Assembly: GCF_018130545.1 (NCBI RefSeq)
Contig: NZ_JAFCKF010000005.1
Location: 186,001-250,000 of the forward strand
DNA: 64,000 nt
Direction: 5' to 3'
Source: Bradyrhizobium tropiciagri
GTDB lineage: Bacteria > Pseudomonadota > Alphaproteobacteria > Rhizobiales > Xanthobacteraceae
Shown here: piece after piece, positions 45,619 to 55,600 of the stretch
How positions within the stretch are numbered: position 1 is the first letter of the stretch
Layout of the letters: each line of letters starts with the position of its first letter
Notes under the pieces: generated by a model
Databases searched by the model: none
What the model was told of the DNA's origin: nothing
The model's input: only the letters and a program-made list of their open reading frames with translations
Position numbers and translations under genes: made by a program

Positions 45619-46764
45619 ATGAATAAAATATCAAGCCGCCGCACTCTCCTTGGCCTTGCCGCTGCTCTGATGCTGGCGATTTTAGGCCCGCTGGCGTTCG
45701 TCAAGTTCGAGTATGGCCGGGGCACGCCCTATCCGGATATTGGCTCGGACAATCCCGACGGCCTTGCGAAGCTCGAAAAGCTCATCACCCTCGATTACCC
45801 TCCGGGCAACGTGGCGGTCGCAAGCAATGGCCATGTTTATTTCAACTATCATCCGATCGCGCGCGCGGGCCGGTTCTCGCCGAACACGATGTTCGAATGG
45901 GCTGACGGCAAGATCACGCCGTTTCCGTCCGAAGAAATGCAGAAGGAGTTTCAAGGCAGTTTCGGCATGACCATCGACAACCAGAACCGCATCTGGTTGA
46001 TCGAGCCCGCGAGCTTCGATTTTCAGCACACCCGCTTGTGGGCGTTTGACCTTACGACACACAAGCGTGTCGACTATTTCGAGTTCCCCGGCAGGGACGC
46101 GCAGTTCGCGCAGGATTTGCGCGTTACCGCCGACGGCAAATACATTGTGCTCGCCGACACCGGTATCATGCGATTCACGGCACCGAAGCTGATCGTCTAT
46201 TCGGTCGCGGATCACACGTACCGGACCGCGCTTGGAGCGCATACGTGCACCTCGCCCGAAGACTGGTTGATGCAAACGCCGTTCGGCCCGTATCGCATGG
46301 GCTTTGGTCTCGTGAACGTAGCCGTCGGTCTTGATGGCATCGAGATCAGCCCGGATCAGCAATGGGTCTACCTCGCGGGCATGACGAATTCACATCTTTG
46401 CCGGGTGCCCCTTTCAGCCGTGCTCGATCCCACAATCGTTCCTTCGGAAATTGCCAACAAGGTCGAAGATCTCGGGCGCAAACCCCTCAGCGACGGCATC
46501 ACCACAGACAAGTCGGGCGATGTCATTCTGACCGACGTCGAGCATGGCGGCCTCATGGCGTTTGATCTCAATACCAAAAAGGCCAGAACCCTTGTGCGCT
46601 CGCATGACGTGATTTGGCCCGATGGGGTCGTAACCGGGCCCGATGGCTCGCTCTATTTCACGGACAGCGCGCTGTCGGCTTACATGGGTCAGCTCGCGGG
46701 ACCGCCCGAGCAGGCACGACTGGCCGCACATCGACCGTATTTCATCTACCTCCTCAAGCACTAA
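45619..46764 (+). CDS. SMP-30/royal-jelly-type beta-propeller protein, membrane-anchored or secreted
   Basis: 381 residues. N-terminal signal or anchor (TLLGLAAALMLAILGPLAFV). The remainder is a six-bladed propeller of the MRJP/SMP-30 class: NVAVASNGHVYFNYHP, FGMTIDNQNRIWLIEPA, DGIEISPDQQWVYLAGM, DGITTDKSGDVILTDVEHGG and VIWPDGVVTGPDGSLYFTDS. Proteins of this group include gluconolactonase-like and dopachrome-tautomerase-related enzymes, many without known activity. ATG 45619 follows GGGAGC. Lies between the AraC regulator and the second SDR, all in one direction with moderate gaps. Confidence 0.82.
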   Translation: MNKISSRRTLLGLAAALMLAILGPLAFVKFEYGRGTPYPDIGSDNPDGLAKLEKLITLDYPPGNVAVASNGHVYFNYHPIARAGRFSPNTMFEWADGKITPFPSEEMQKEFQGSFGMTIDNQNRIWLIEPASFDFQHTRLWAFDLTTHKRVDYFEFPGRDAQFAQDLRVTADGKYIVLADTGIMRFTAPKLIVYSVADHTYRTALGAHTCTSPEDWLMQTPFGPYRMGFGLVNVAVGLDGIEISPDQQWVYLAGMTNSHLCRVPLSAVLDPTIVPSEIANKVEDLGRKPLSDGITTDKSGDVILTDVEHGGLMAFDLNTKKARTLVRSHDVIWPDGVVTGPDGSLYFTDSALSAYMGQLAGPPEQARLAAHRPYFIYLLKH

Positions 46765-46896
46765 GCGCCGCGTGTCTGCTGCATCATCATTGGCGCTTGC
46801 CGCAAGTTCATTGGCGCGGTCGGTCACTGCCGCTTGCCGGAGCCAGCGCTAGAGCAAATGCGACGGATCAAGCACTCTTCACGGAAGGAACACCGC

Positions 46897-47745
46897 ATGT
46901 CTGGCAAAATCTGGTTCATCACGGGCGCATCACGCGGTTTTGGCCGCATCTGGACCGAAGCCGCGCTCAAGCGGGGCGACAAGGTCGCAGCCACCGCACG
47001 AATTGCGGCAGACCTTGCCGAGCTTGCGAAGCGCTTTGGAGAGAATGTGCTGCCCATCGCGCTCGATGTAACCGATGCCCATGCGGTACGGAATGCCGTC
47101 TCGAAGGCCTACGGGCATTTCGGAAGGCTGGATGTCGTTCTCAACAACGCCGGTTATGCCTTGGTCGGCGCGATCGAGGAAGCCGACGAGACGGAGGTTC
47201 GGGCCGAGTTCGACACAAACTTCTTCGGCTCGCTCCGCGTGATCCAGGCCGCGCTCCCGATCTTGCGGCGTCAGCGCAGCGGTCACATCATCGGCGTGTC
47301 CAGCGTTGCCGGAATCGTCGCCGGTCCCATCACGGGTTTCTACAACGCTTCGAAGTTCGCGCTCGAAGCACTCCATGACAGCCTGTCACAAGAGGTCGAG
47401 CACTTCGGGATCAAGGTGACGATGCTTGAACCCGGTGCCTATGCGACAGGGTTTGCCAGCATGGCCTCGCTTAGGATCGCAACCGCGATCGAGGCTTATA
47501 GCGCGACCAGGGCGGAAGTCTTCGCGGCGGGCGCCGCAACCCCGTTCGGCGATCCAGAAGCAACGGCGGAAGCGATCCTGAAGATCGTCGATGCCGAGAC
47601 CCCTCCATTGCGCTTCTTCGTTGGCACCGAAGGTCTGCCGCGCGCCCGGGCTGCCTACGCCGAACGCCTTAGGACGTGGGAAGCATGGGAGACAAGTTCG
47701 AACGCCGCGCAAGGTGAAGCACGGCAGCACAACATCGCGTCCTGA
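46897..47745 (+). CDS. Short-chain dehydrogenase/reductase
   Basis: 282 residues. TGASRGFG at 9-16, NNAG at 83-86, GVSSVAG (S135/S136), Y149 and K153 in FYNASKFALE. Sequence pattern (GKIWFITGASRGFGR) is that of the COG0300-like SDRs used for many small carbonyls. ATG 46897 follows GGAAGGAA; an upstream ATG at 46834 lacks a site and the residues are not conserved-looking. The methyltransferase gene follows after 26 bases. Substrate not known. Confidence 0.9.
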   Translation: MSGKIWFITGASRGFGRIWTEAALKRGDKVAATARIAADLAELAKRFGENVLPIALDVTDAHAVRNAVSKAYGHFGRLDVVLNNAGYALVGAIEEADETEVRAEFDTNFFGSLRVIQAALPILRRQRSGHIIGVSSVAGIVAGPITGFYNASKFALEALHDSLSQEVEHFGIKVTMLEPGAYATGFASMASLRIATAIEAYSATRAEVFAAGAATPFGDPEATAEAILKIVDAETPPLRFFVGTEGLPRARAAYAERLRTWEAWETSSNAAQGEARQHNIAS

Positions 47746-47771
47746 TCGGTCAACGCAAGGGAGTGTTCGAT

Positions 47772-48386
47772 ATGAACGCCAGCGCTGTTGTAGATTTCCT
47801 TCAGTTCTTCCGCTCCTACGTCTCCAATCCGGGTCAGGTTTCGGCGATAGCTCCCTCGGGGCAGTCGTTGGCGCGGCTGATGACGCAGGAAATCGTGCCA
47901 GGGGCCGGGCCGGTCATCGAACTCGGACCTGGTACAGGTGTTTTCACTAAGGCGCTGCTTCAGCGCGGCGTTGCCGAGCAGGATTTGCTTCTTGTCGAGT
48001 ATGGTTCCGATTTTATGCGCCTGTTGCAACAACGATTTCCGAGGGCGAAGGTGCTCTGGATGGATGCGCGGCAGCTTTCGCAGTACGAACCATTCATGGC
48101 GCCTGCCGCCGCGACCGTGAGCGGACTTCCGCTCCTGACGATGTCGCCGCGCAAGGTCATCGCCATCCTGACTGGCGCGTTCCGTCACATGCGCGAAGAC
48201 GGGGCGTTCTATCAGTTCACCTACGGGCCGCGCTGCCCGGTGCCTCGCCCGATCCTGGACCGGCTCGGGTTGAAAGCCAGCCTCGTCGGGCGCACGGCAC
48301 TGAATGTTCCTCCTGCCTCCGCCTATCGCATTCGGCGGCGTCCGCAACTTCCAAGGCGCGCGCTACGGCATGTTAATTGGCAATAG
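47772..48386 (+). CDS. Class I SAM methyltransferase, phospholipid N-methyltransferase (PmtA)-like
   Basis: 204 residues. SAM motif I VIELGPGTGVFTKALLQRGV at 48-67, a following acidic strand (LLLVEYGSDF), and the C-terminal block FTYGPRCPVPRPILDRLGLK with NVPPASAYRIRR, which matches PmtA-type phosphatidylethanolamine methyltransferases. Such enzymes act at the membrane surface to form phosphatidylcholine; rhizobia often have several. It might also methylate an unrelated acceptor. ATG 47772 has AAGGGAG upstream (GTG 47763 is possible). Last intact gene before the degenerate interval 48387-49120. Confidence 0.82.
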   Translation: MNASAVVDFLQFFRSYVSNPGQVSAIAPSGQSLARLMTQEIVPGAGPVIELGPGTGVFTKALLQRGVAEQDLLLVEYGSDFMRLLQQRFPRAKVLWMDARQLSQYEPFMAPAAATVSGLPLLTMSPRKVIAILTGAFRHMREDGAFYQFTYGPRCPVPRPILDRLGLKASLVGRTALNVPPASAYRIRRRPQLPRRALRHVNWQ

Positions 48387-48513
48387 CGGATTGTCCGGAT
48401 CTGGCCATTTCTCGGACTTGCGGCAACTTTCGCGCTCCTGTCACGGCCATCGCAGACGTCCAGCGCGCGTGGTCCGGGCGGTCTCGATTTTGCAGCGTGC
48501 GACCTGGCTCGCG

Positions 48514-48639
48514 ATAGTCGGTTATCTCAGTGTTCTCCGGACCCGCGTCGGTTAGCCGGAGCACGACCCGGCATTGGCCATCGATACGGATCGCGTGCTT
48601 ACCCGCCAAGTCGCCTTGCAATGGCATGGTGGGCGAGAA
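48514..48639 (-). pseudogene. Remnant of a HigB/RelE-type toxin gene
   Basis: On the minus strand the frame reads MPLQGDLAGKHAIRIDGQCR and then VVLRLTDAGPENTEITDY. This aligns well with the C-terminal half of HigB/RelE-like toxins (LKGDRAGQ-SIRIN-Q-RICF-W-DGP-VEIVDYH). The normal stop after DYH is replaced by open sequence (REPGRTLQN), and no N-terminal toxin half or HigA antitoxin is seen on either side. It is therefore a decayed toxin-antitoxin scrap, a typical relic of mobile or accessory DNA. It lies beside the right direct repeat. Confidence 0.65.
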
Positions 48640-48702
48640 TAGTCGGCCGCAGTCGCGGCGGACGCTTACGCTGTTGCATAGGCGAGCGGAGCGTTCGCGA
48701 GA

Positions 48703-48820
48703 ATTCGGAATAATAGAATATATCGCTGAGTTGCCCGACGAGTCAAGCCGCTAGTCCGGGTGCCGGCGACCACCCAGTTACTTTGCATGGGGTTGTTTTT
48801 CGATATTTTGGGGACGCGCA
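48703..48820. repeat. Direct repeat, right copy (DR-R), in gene-free 48387-49120
   Basis: Same unit as 41941-42060 in the same orientation: ATTCGGAATAATAGAATATA at 48703, TCGCTGAGTTGCCCGACGAG, TTTGCATGGGGTTGTTTTTC. The rest of the 734-base gap contains the toxin scrap (48514-48639), the protease tail (48831-48866) and a family A repeat (48886-49105); 48387-48513 shows nothing recognisable. Confidence 0.78.
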
Positions 48821-48830
48821 CCTTCGACGG

Positions 48831-48866
48831 ATGTTCCCGATCGAGCGCAAGGCGGTGAAGCAGTGA
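48831..48866 (+). pseudogene. Scrap of a protease gene 3' end
   Basis: ATGTTCCCGATCGAGCGCAA and the bases after it encode FPIERKAVKQ and a stop (TGA 48864-48866). This resembles the end of the protease copies: HPIGRKPAK in the intact gene and HPTERTPVKQ at 41471-41506. It is followed by GCCGCGCGCGGGATGCACCC, closely like the sequence right after the intact protease gene (40058-40075). Short, so the match alone is weak; the shared downstream context makes it more convincing. Confidence 0.5.
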
Positions 48867-48885
48867 TGCTAGCCGCGCGCGGGAT

Positions 48886-49105
48886 GCACCCTCTTCCCTT
48901 GTGGGAGAGGGTGGCGAAATCGAGCGGAGCGAGATGAAGCCGGGTGAGGGGTCTCTCTCCGCGAGTTTGCTTGCGAGGGAACCCCTGATCCGGCGCGGTA
49001 GCCGACGCTGCGCGTCGGCGTTACTTAGAAACAGCGGCCGTTGGCCGCCTATGCCACCTTCTCCCACATCCGCCTTCGCCAAGGCTTCGGCGGACATGAG
49101 GGGAG
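48886..49105. repeat. Palindromic intergenic element, family A copy 6 (enlarged)
   Basis: Starts CACCCTCTTCCCTTGTGGGA, contains GCGAAATCGAGCGGAGCGAG, and ends with CTTCTCCCACATCCGCCTTC and a further AAGGCTTCGGCGGACATGAG hairpin arm. An extra palindrome (CGACGCTGCGCGTCG, AACAGCGGCCGTTGGCCG) has expanded the middle. It lies at the 3' side of the hydrolase gene on the opposite strand. Confidence 0.7.
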
Positions 49106-49120
49106 AAGGCAAGAGCGGCC

Positions 49121-49900
49121 CTACTGCAACGCCGCCAGCAATTCGTCGGGCTGCTCGACCATCATCATGTGGCCGGCGCCCGGCAGCACCACAGTGCGGG
49201 CGTTCGGCGTCGCGGCGGCGAGCGTCTTGCCGGCCTTGGCGGGGGTCATCATGTCGCGCTCGCCGAGGATGAAGGTCGCGGGCACCTTGACCGCGGCCGC
49301 GGCGGTCAGCCCGTTCTGATAAGCGTTGCAGGCGTTGAGGTCGTTATACAGCACGCCGGGCTTCGCCTCCTGCAGCACCCGCTGCGCGCCCTGGTGCATC
49401 CACAGGCCCGGCGCGAGGCTGCCGCCGAGCTCGGCCTTGAAGCCGAGGCCCCAGATCGAGACCATGTCGATCGCCGAGACATCATTGGCCTCGGCGGCCT
49501 TCAGGAGATCAGGGCCGACCGTCATGGTCGCAGCGGTGCCGATCAGCGCCAGGCCCGAGACCTTGTCGGGATGCCGCGCCGAGGTCTCGATCGCGATCAG
49601 CGAGCCCATCGAATGGCCGATCAGCCGGGCCTTCGATGCGCCTGAAGCCGTGATCAGCGCCGCGGTCCAGTCGGCCATCTCGGCGATCGTCGCAAGCGGC
49701 TTGCCGGCGGAGCGGCCGTGGCCGGGCAGATCAGGCGCCAGCACGGAGTAGCCGTGATGGGCGAACCAGCGGCTGTGCAAGGCCCAGGTCGAGGAATCGA
49801 AGCCGGCGCCGTGGATCATCACCACCGCAGGAAGCGCTGGATCGAACGGCTTGCCGCCGGTGGCGATGAAGGTGTCTGATCCGTTGACGGAAAGCTGCAT
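49121..49900 (-). CDS. Alpha/beta-fold hydrolase
   Basis: 259 residues, compact alpha/beta hydrolase. Oxyanion-hole strand VVMIHGAGFD (27-35), nucleophile S97 in GHSMGS, and catalytic His in LPGAGHMMMVEQP near the C-terminus. No signal peptide. The N-terminus is MQLSVNGSDTFIATGG. It follows the MetY-type gene with a five-base gap, so the two are co-transcribed; the family includes esterases, epoxide hydrolases and C-C hydrolases, and the substrate cannot be chosen. One possibility is release of an ester or lactone used by the PLP enzyme's pathway. Confidence 0.88.
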   Translation of the reverse strand: MQLSVNGSDTFIATGGKPFDPALPAVVMIHGAGFDSSTWALHSRWFAHHGYSVLAPDLPGHGRSAGKPLATIAEMADWTAALITASGASKARLIGHSMGSLIAIETSARHPDKVSGLALIGTAATMTVGPDLLKAAEANDVSAIDMVSIWGLGFKAELGGSLAPGLWMHQGAQRVLQEAKPGVLYNDLNACNAYQNGLTAAAAVKVPATFILGERDMMTPAKAGKTLAAATPNARTVVLPGAGHMMMVEQPDELLAALQ

Positions 49901-49905
49901 GGTGC

Positions 49906-51201
49906 TCAAGTCCTTTGCGAGGCGCGCAGCGCCTGGCCGAGATCGTCGATGATGTCCTGCGCGGTCTCGATGCCGACCGACAGCCGCACCAGCTCCTCGC
50001 CGATGCCGGCGGCCTTGAGCTGCTCGGCATCCATCTGCTGATGCGTGGTGCTGGCGGGGTGGATCACCAGCGTCTTGGCGTCGCCGACATTGGCGAGATG
50101 GCTGATCAGCTTCAGGTTCTCGATGAACTTCTTGCCGGCGGCGCGGCCGCCCTTGATGCCGAAGCTGATGATCGAGCCGGCGCCGCGCGGCAACAGCTTC
50201 TTCGCCAGCGCGTAGTCCGGATGCGTTTCCAGCGACGGATGCAACACCCAGTCGACCGCCTTGTTCGCGGCAAGCGCGTCCAGCACCGCATGGGTGTTGC
50301 TGATATGGCGGTCCATGCGGACGCCGAGCGTCTCGATGCCCTGCAACAGCTGGAACGCGTTGGTCGGCGACAGGCAGGCGCCGAAATCGCGCAGGCCCTC
50401 GGTGCGGGCGCGCATGATGAAGGCGGCCTTGCCGAACTGCTCGTCGAAGACGATGCCGTGATAGCCGGCATAGGGCTCGGTGAGCTGCGGGAATTTGCCG
50501 GAGCCGCGCCAGTCGAACCGGCCGCCATCGACGATGACGCCGCCGATCGCAATGCCGTGGCCGCCCATCCACTTGGTCGCCGAGTTCATCGTGATGTCGG
50601 CGCCGAGCTCGATAGGCTGGCTCAGATAGGGCGTCGCGAAGGTGTTGTCGATCAAGAGCGGAATCTTCGCATCATGCGCGATCTGCGCCACCGCGGGAAT
50701 GTCGAGCACCTCGAGGCCGGGATTGCCGATGGTCTCGCCGATCACGAGCCTTGTGTTCGGCTTGATCGCGGCACGGAATTCGTCGAGCGCGCGCGGCTTC
50801 ACGAAGGTCGTGGTGATGCCGAACCGCGGCAGCGTGTGCGCGAGCAAATTGATGGTGCCGCCATAGAGCGAGGCGGAGGCGACGATGTGGTCGCCGGCAT
50901 TGAGCAGGGTTGCGATCGCAAGATGCATCGCGGCCATGCCGCTGGCGGTGCAGATCGCGCCGACGCCGCATTCGAGCGCGGCGATGCGCTCTTCCAAAAC
51001 GGCAGTCGTCGGGTTGGAGATGCGCGTATAGATGTGGCCGGCGCGTTCGAGGTTGAACAGCGCCGCGGCATGGTCGGCATCCTGGAACACGTAGGACGTG
51101 GTCTGATAGATCGGCACCGCGCGCGCGCCGGTCGCGGGATCAGGCCGTTGGCCGGCATGCAGGCTCAGGGTTTCGAAGGCAGGCGGCTTGGGTGCGGGCA
51201 T
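49906..51201 (-). CDS. metY: O-acetylhomoserine/O-acetylserine sulfhydrylase-type PLP enzyme
   Basis: 431 residues, the usual length for MetY, of the Cys/Met metabolism PLP family. Motifs: TLSLHAGQRPDPATGARAVP at the start, YTRISNPTTAVLEERIAALE, TASGMAAMHLAIATLL, and the PLP lysine in TMNSATKWMGGHG (K210). C-terminal SIGIE-like region is present (VRLSVGIETAQDIIDDLGQA). It makes homocysteine from O-acetylhomoserine and sulfide, or acts on related thiols. First gene of a two-gene minus-strand unit with the hydrolase. Could alternatively be a cystathionine-type synthase, but the length favours MetY. Confidence 0.88.
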   Translation of the reverse strand: MPAPKPPAFETLSLHAGQRPDPATGARAVPIYQTTSYVFQDADHAAALFNLERAGHIYTRISNPTTAVLEERIAALECGVGAICTASGMAAMHLAIATLLNAGDHIVASASLYGGTINLLAHTLPRFGITTTFVKPRALDEFRAAIKPNTRLVIGETIGNPGLEVLDIPAVAQIAHDAKIPLLIDNTFATPYLSQPIELGADITMNSATKWMGGHGIAIGGVIVDGGRFDWRGSGKFPQLTEPYAGYHGIVFDEQFGKAAFIMRARTEGLRDFGACLSPTNAFQLLQGIETLGVRMDRHISNTHAVLDALAANKAVDWVLHPSLETHPDYALAKKLLPRGAGSIISFGIKGGRAAGKKFIENLKLISHLANVGDAKTLVIHPASTTHQQMDAEQLKAAGIGEELVRLSVGIETAQDIIDDLGQALRASQRT

Positions 51202-51305
51202 GCTAAGCTCGTCAGGTCAGTCGATGAGGATGGTGGGTTCGGAGTCTTTTGTTTGACGCGTTTTCTTCACGCGAACCGGTGTCCACTTCGCTTGAAAACG
51301 CTTTG

Positions 51306-52610
51306 TTAAACGTGAACTGCGGTACGAACGCGGCCGACATTGCCGAACACGCGCAAATAGCGCTCGACCTCTGTGGGGATGCCGGTCGCTTTCTCCGGAT
51401 TGTCGGAGAGTTTCACGGCCGGGCGGCCGTCGACCGACGTCACCTTGCAGACGATCGAGATCGGATCGAGCGCGGCGGTGCCGTCGGGCGCGCACCCGAC
51501 GAAATCATTGGTGAGGTTGGTGCCCCAGCCGAAGCTGACGCGCACGCGGCCCTTGAAGTGATGGAACGTGTCCTCGATCGAGCCGACATCCATCGCGTCC
51601 GAGAACACCAGGAGCTTCTCCTTGGGATCGCGGCCCTTCTGCTTCCACCACTTGATGATCTCTTCGCCGGCGGTGATCGGCGGCGCGCTGTCGGGACGAA
51701 AGCCGGTCCAGTCGGCGACCCAGTCGGGCGCGTCGCGCAGGAACGGTTTTGTCCCGAAGGCATCGGGCAGGGCGATCAGCAGGTTACCGCCATAGGTGTG
51801 GCGCCATTGGTCGAGGATGCGATAGGGCGCCCAGCGCAGCGCCTCGTCGTCGTTGGCGAGCGCGGCGGCGACCATCGGCAGCTCATGCGCATTGGTGCCG
51901 ATCGCCTCGAGATCGTTGTCCATCGCCAGCAGCACGTTCGACGTTCCGGTGAAGGACGGGCCGAGGCCTTCCTTCACCGCCTCGACGCACCAGCGCTGCC
52001 ACAGGAAGCCGTGGCGGCGGCGCGTGCCGAAATCGGACAGCCGCAATCCGTCGAGCTTGCGCAGCCGCTCGACCTTGGCCCACAGCTTGGCCTTGGCGCG
52101 GGCATAGAGCACATCGAGCGCGAAGCGGCCATAGGCCTTGGTTGCCGCGCGCGAGCGCAACTCGTTGAGGATCGCGAGCGCCGGGATCTCCCACATCGTG
52201 GTGTGGGTCCACGGGCCGTGGAAATGCAGCTCATACTGGCCGTCGACCTTGTGCAGCTCATATTCGGGCAGGCGGAAGGCCGCGAGCCAGTTGATGAAAT
52301 CAGGCGAGAACATCTGGGTCTTGCCGTAGAACGTGTTGCCGGCGAGCCAGATCAGCTCCTTCTTGGAGAAGCGGATGGTGCGGGCGTGGTCGAGCTGGGC
52401 GCGCAACTCGCCCTCGTCGATGACCTCGGCGAGCCGGATATGGGTCGAGCGGTTGATCACCGAAAAGGTCGTGCGGGTGTCCGGATAGCATTCCCGGATC
52501 ATCTGCTGCATCAACAGCTTGTAGAAATCGGTGTCCAGCAGGCTGCGCACGATTGGGTCGAGCCGCCAGCCGTGGTTGTAGGTCCGGGTCGCGATGTCTG
52601 TCACGGTCAT
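51306..52610 (-). CDS. pncB: Nicotinate phosphoribosyltransferase
   Basis: 434 residues. Diagnostic stretches are [20 protein letters not shown] at the N-terminus, [40 protein letters not shown] and [17 protein letters not shown] near the C-terminus. The enzyme joins nicotinate to phosphoribosyl pyrophosphate in the NAD salvage pathway. It is monocistronic, with a 104-base gap to the next gene upstream. Interestingly it stands 61 bases from the 3' end of the nicotinate dehydrogenase-like gene, so salvage and breakdown of nicotinate are encoded side by side. Confidence 0.93.
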   Translation of the reverse strand: MTVTDIATRTYNHGWRLDPIVRSLLDTDFYKLLMQQMIRECYPDTRTTFSVINRSTHIRLAEVIDEGELRAQLDHARTIRFSKKELIWLAGNTFYGKTQMFSPDFINWLAAFRLPEYELHKVDGQYELHFHGPWTHTTMWEIPALAILNELRSRAATKAYGRFALDVLYARAKAKLWAKVERLRKLDGLRLSDFGTRRRHGFLWQRWCVEAVKEGLGPSFTGTSNVLLAMDNDLEAIGTNAHELPMVAAALANDDEALRWAPYRILDQWRHTYGGNLLIALPDAFGTKPFLRDAPDWVADWTGFRPDSAPPITAGEEIIKWWKQKGRDPKEKLLVFSDAMDVGSIEDTFHHFKGRVRVSFGWGTNLTNDFVGCAPDGTAALDPISIVCKVTSVDGRPAVKLSDNPEKATGIPTEVERYLRVFGNVGRVRTAVHV

Positions 52611-52671
52611 GCGGGAACCTTAGCCTGCCCCGCGGCGCCCGCCCAGTGGGTATCGGGCGGAACATGGCAGG

Positions 52672-55600
52672 TCAGCGCGCTATGGTCTGCCGTATACGGC
52701 CGACGGTGGCGCTGACGTCGGTCCAGGCCGGCTTGCCGGGGGCAAACTGCCGCCGGAGGAAGGAGACGAGCTCGGCGACCTGGCCGTCGGTCATGCTGTC
52801 CTTGAAGGCCGGCATGTAGCCGAGGTCGGTCACGGCCGGCTTGGCGATGCCGTGCAGGATCACCTGGATCAGATTGTCCGGCGCGTCGCTGTGCAGATTG
52901 CTGTTGAGCGCCAGCGACGGCCGGCTGCCGAACAGCGGCGGGCCGCCAACCTCGTGGCAGACGGCGCAGGCGCCTTGATAGATTCGGGCACCTGCCGACG
53001 CGGCGGTGGTGACGGCGGTGCTTGTCTCGAGTTTGGCGGCCAACGCATCGTGCGCCGGTCGGTCGGTGCCCTCGTTGAACGAGGCGAGGTAGACCGCCAT
53101 CGCGCGGATATCCTGGTCGGGCAGCGCGGCGAGCTCTTGCACGACCGGCGCCATCGGTCCCGCGGCAACGCCGTGCAGGCGCGACTCGCCGGTGCGCAGA
53201 TAGGCGAAGAGCTCGTCCTCGCTCCAGGGAATCGGCGCCTTCGATAACGATGTCAGCGCCGGCGCTTCCCAGCCCTCAGCGAAGCCGCCGGCGAGATAGG
53301 CGGCTTGCCGTTCGGCGCCGAGCGCATTGCGCGGCGAGTGGCAGGCGCTGCAATGGCCGAGACCTTCGATCAGATAGGCGCCGCGATTCCAGACTGCCGA
53401 TTTCGAGGGATCGGGTTGGAGTGGGTTCGGCTGATGGAATAGCGCATTCCATCCGGCGAGCAGCGGCCGGAGGTTGAACGGAAAGGCCAGCGCGTTCGCC
53501 GGCGTCTCGGCGCGCACCGGCGTCTGTGCCATCAGATAAGCATAGAGCGCCTGCAGGTCGGCATCACTGGTCCTGGCGAAATGCGTGTAGGGAAACGCCG
53601 GATAGAGATGGCGCCCGTCGCGATGAATGCCCTCGCGCATCGCGCGCTCGAAGGCGGGATAGGACCAGGCACCGATGCCGGTGTCGACATCGGGCGTGAT
53701 GTTGGTGGTGTAGATCGTGCCGAACGGCGTCTCGAGCGGCCGGCCGCCGGCGTTCGCTATGCCATGCTCCGAGGTATGGCAGACGGCGCAGGCGCCGAGC
53801 GCCGCAAGCTCCTTGCCGCGCGCGATCGTTGCGGCGGAATAGACCGAGGCATCGGGCCGGGCGATCGGCGCGATCGCGCGCCAGGGCAGCACGGCCGCGC
53901 CGATCCCGATCGCCGCGGCGCAGAGCGCGGCCATGCCGGCGAGCATGCCGCCGCGCCTCGCAAACGGATTCGGCCATCGATTGAGGTCCGCCGGCTGCGT
54001 GGGCGGCGGAAGCGGCGCCGGCGCGACAAGCTGCTCGCCGCGCAGGCCTTTCAAAATGCGCTCGGGTGTGAACGGAAGCTCGCGGAAGCGGACGCCGGTT
54101 GCATCATAGATCGCATTGGCAATCGCAGCCGCACTCGGCACCGAGGCGGACTCGCCGACACCGAGCGGCGGCTGGTCCTGCCGCGGCAGCATCAGCACAT
54201 CGATCTCAGGGAGCTCGGGGAATTTGATGATGGGGTAGGCGCCCCATTCCCGCGCCGTCACCGCTCCGCGCTCGAAGGAGACCTGCTCCATCAGCGCGCG
54301 GCTGGTCGACTGGATGACGTTGCCTTCGATCTGATGCCGCACGCCCTCCGGATTGATCATCAATCCGGAATCCTGGCCGGCGACGACGCGCGTCACGCTG
54401 ACATCGCCGGTCGCCTTGTTGACGGCGACGTCGGCGATCCACGCCGACCATGCCGCGCCGTAGCCCGGAAACTTGCTGTGCACGTAGAGCGCATAAGCGA
54501 AGCCGCGGCCGCGGACGATGTCGCCGTCCGCCTCGGGCTCTTTCCACACCGGGCGCGGCGTCCAGCCGGCGCGCTCAGCGACTGCGTTGACGAGGTCGAT
54601 CGCGCGTTTGTCCTTGAGGTAGCGTAACCGGTATTCGATCGGATCGACTTCGGCTTCGGCCGCAAGCTCGTCGATGTAGGATTCATGCGCAAAGGTGTTG
54701 GGCAGCGCCGACACGCCGCGAAACCACGACGCGCGCACGATCGGCGGCATGTCGTTGGCGACCACGCGCATGTTCTCGTAGTCGTAGGGCGGGATCGCGG
54801 TGCGGTCGCCCATCTCGAACACGGCAGGCGTCGGCGCGATCCGCCCGGTAAGCAGCAGCGCCAAGGTCGGCGCGCCGTTCGAAGGATAGCGCGTATTGAA
54901 ATCATAGCCGGCGACGCTGCCGTCGGCGTTGAGGCCGCCATTGACGTCCATCAGCTGCGCGGTGCCCTTCGGCTCCCACGCATGCTCCTGCTCGCGGGTG
55001 AGCTGCACGCGCACGGGGCGGCCGACGGCGCGCGACAGCAGCAATGCATCGGCGGAAACATCGTCGGCGCAGTTGCGGCCGTAGCAGCCGGCGGCCTCCA
55101 TCCGGATCACTTCGATCTCGGCTTCAGCCCGCTGGATCAAGAGCGCCAGATCGCCGCGCAGGATGTGCGGGTTTTGGGTGCCGGACCAGACGCGGATTGC
55201 ACCGTCGCCGTAGTCGGCGACCGCGCAGGACGGGCCGATCGAGCCGTGCATCTGGTACGGCCAGACGTATGTCCGCTGCATCGGCTTGGCAGCGGCCTTG
55301 ATCGCGGCATCCACGTCGCCCTTATCGATCAGCTGGCGTGGCGTCGATGGATTGGCGCGCAGCGCTTGCTCGATGTCGGAGAGATCGGTCAGCTCAGGTC
55401 CCGGCTTCCAACTCACCTTGAGCTGTGCGGCGGCCTTGATCGCATTCTCCTCGCGCTCGGCGACGACGCCGACGAAATCGCCGATCCGCACCACCGCGAC
55501 CAGCCCGGGAATATCCCGCACCGAGGCCTCATCGACCGCGATCAGGCTGGTTCCGACGAACGGTCCGGCATCGACACCGGCATAGGGCGGACGAACGACA

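Noticed and set aside
48530-48754. A plus-strand frame of 74 codons through the degenerate interval
   Set aside because: It crosses both the toxin relic and the direct repeat, so it cannot be a conserved gene; no ribosome site.
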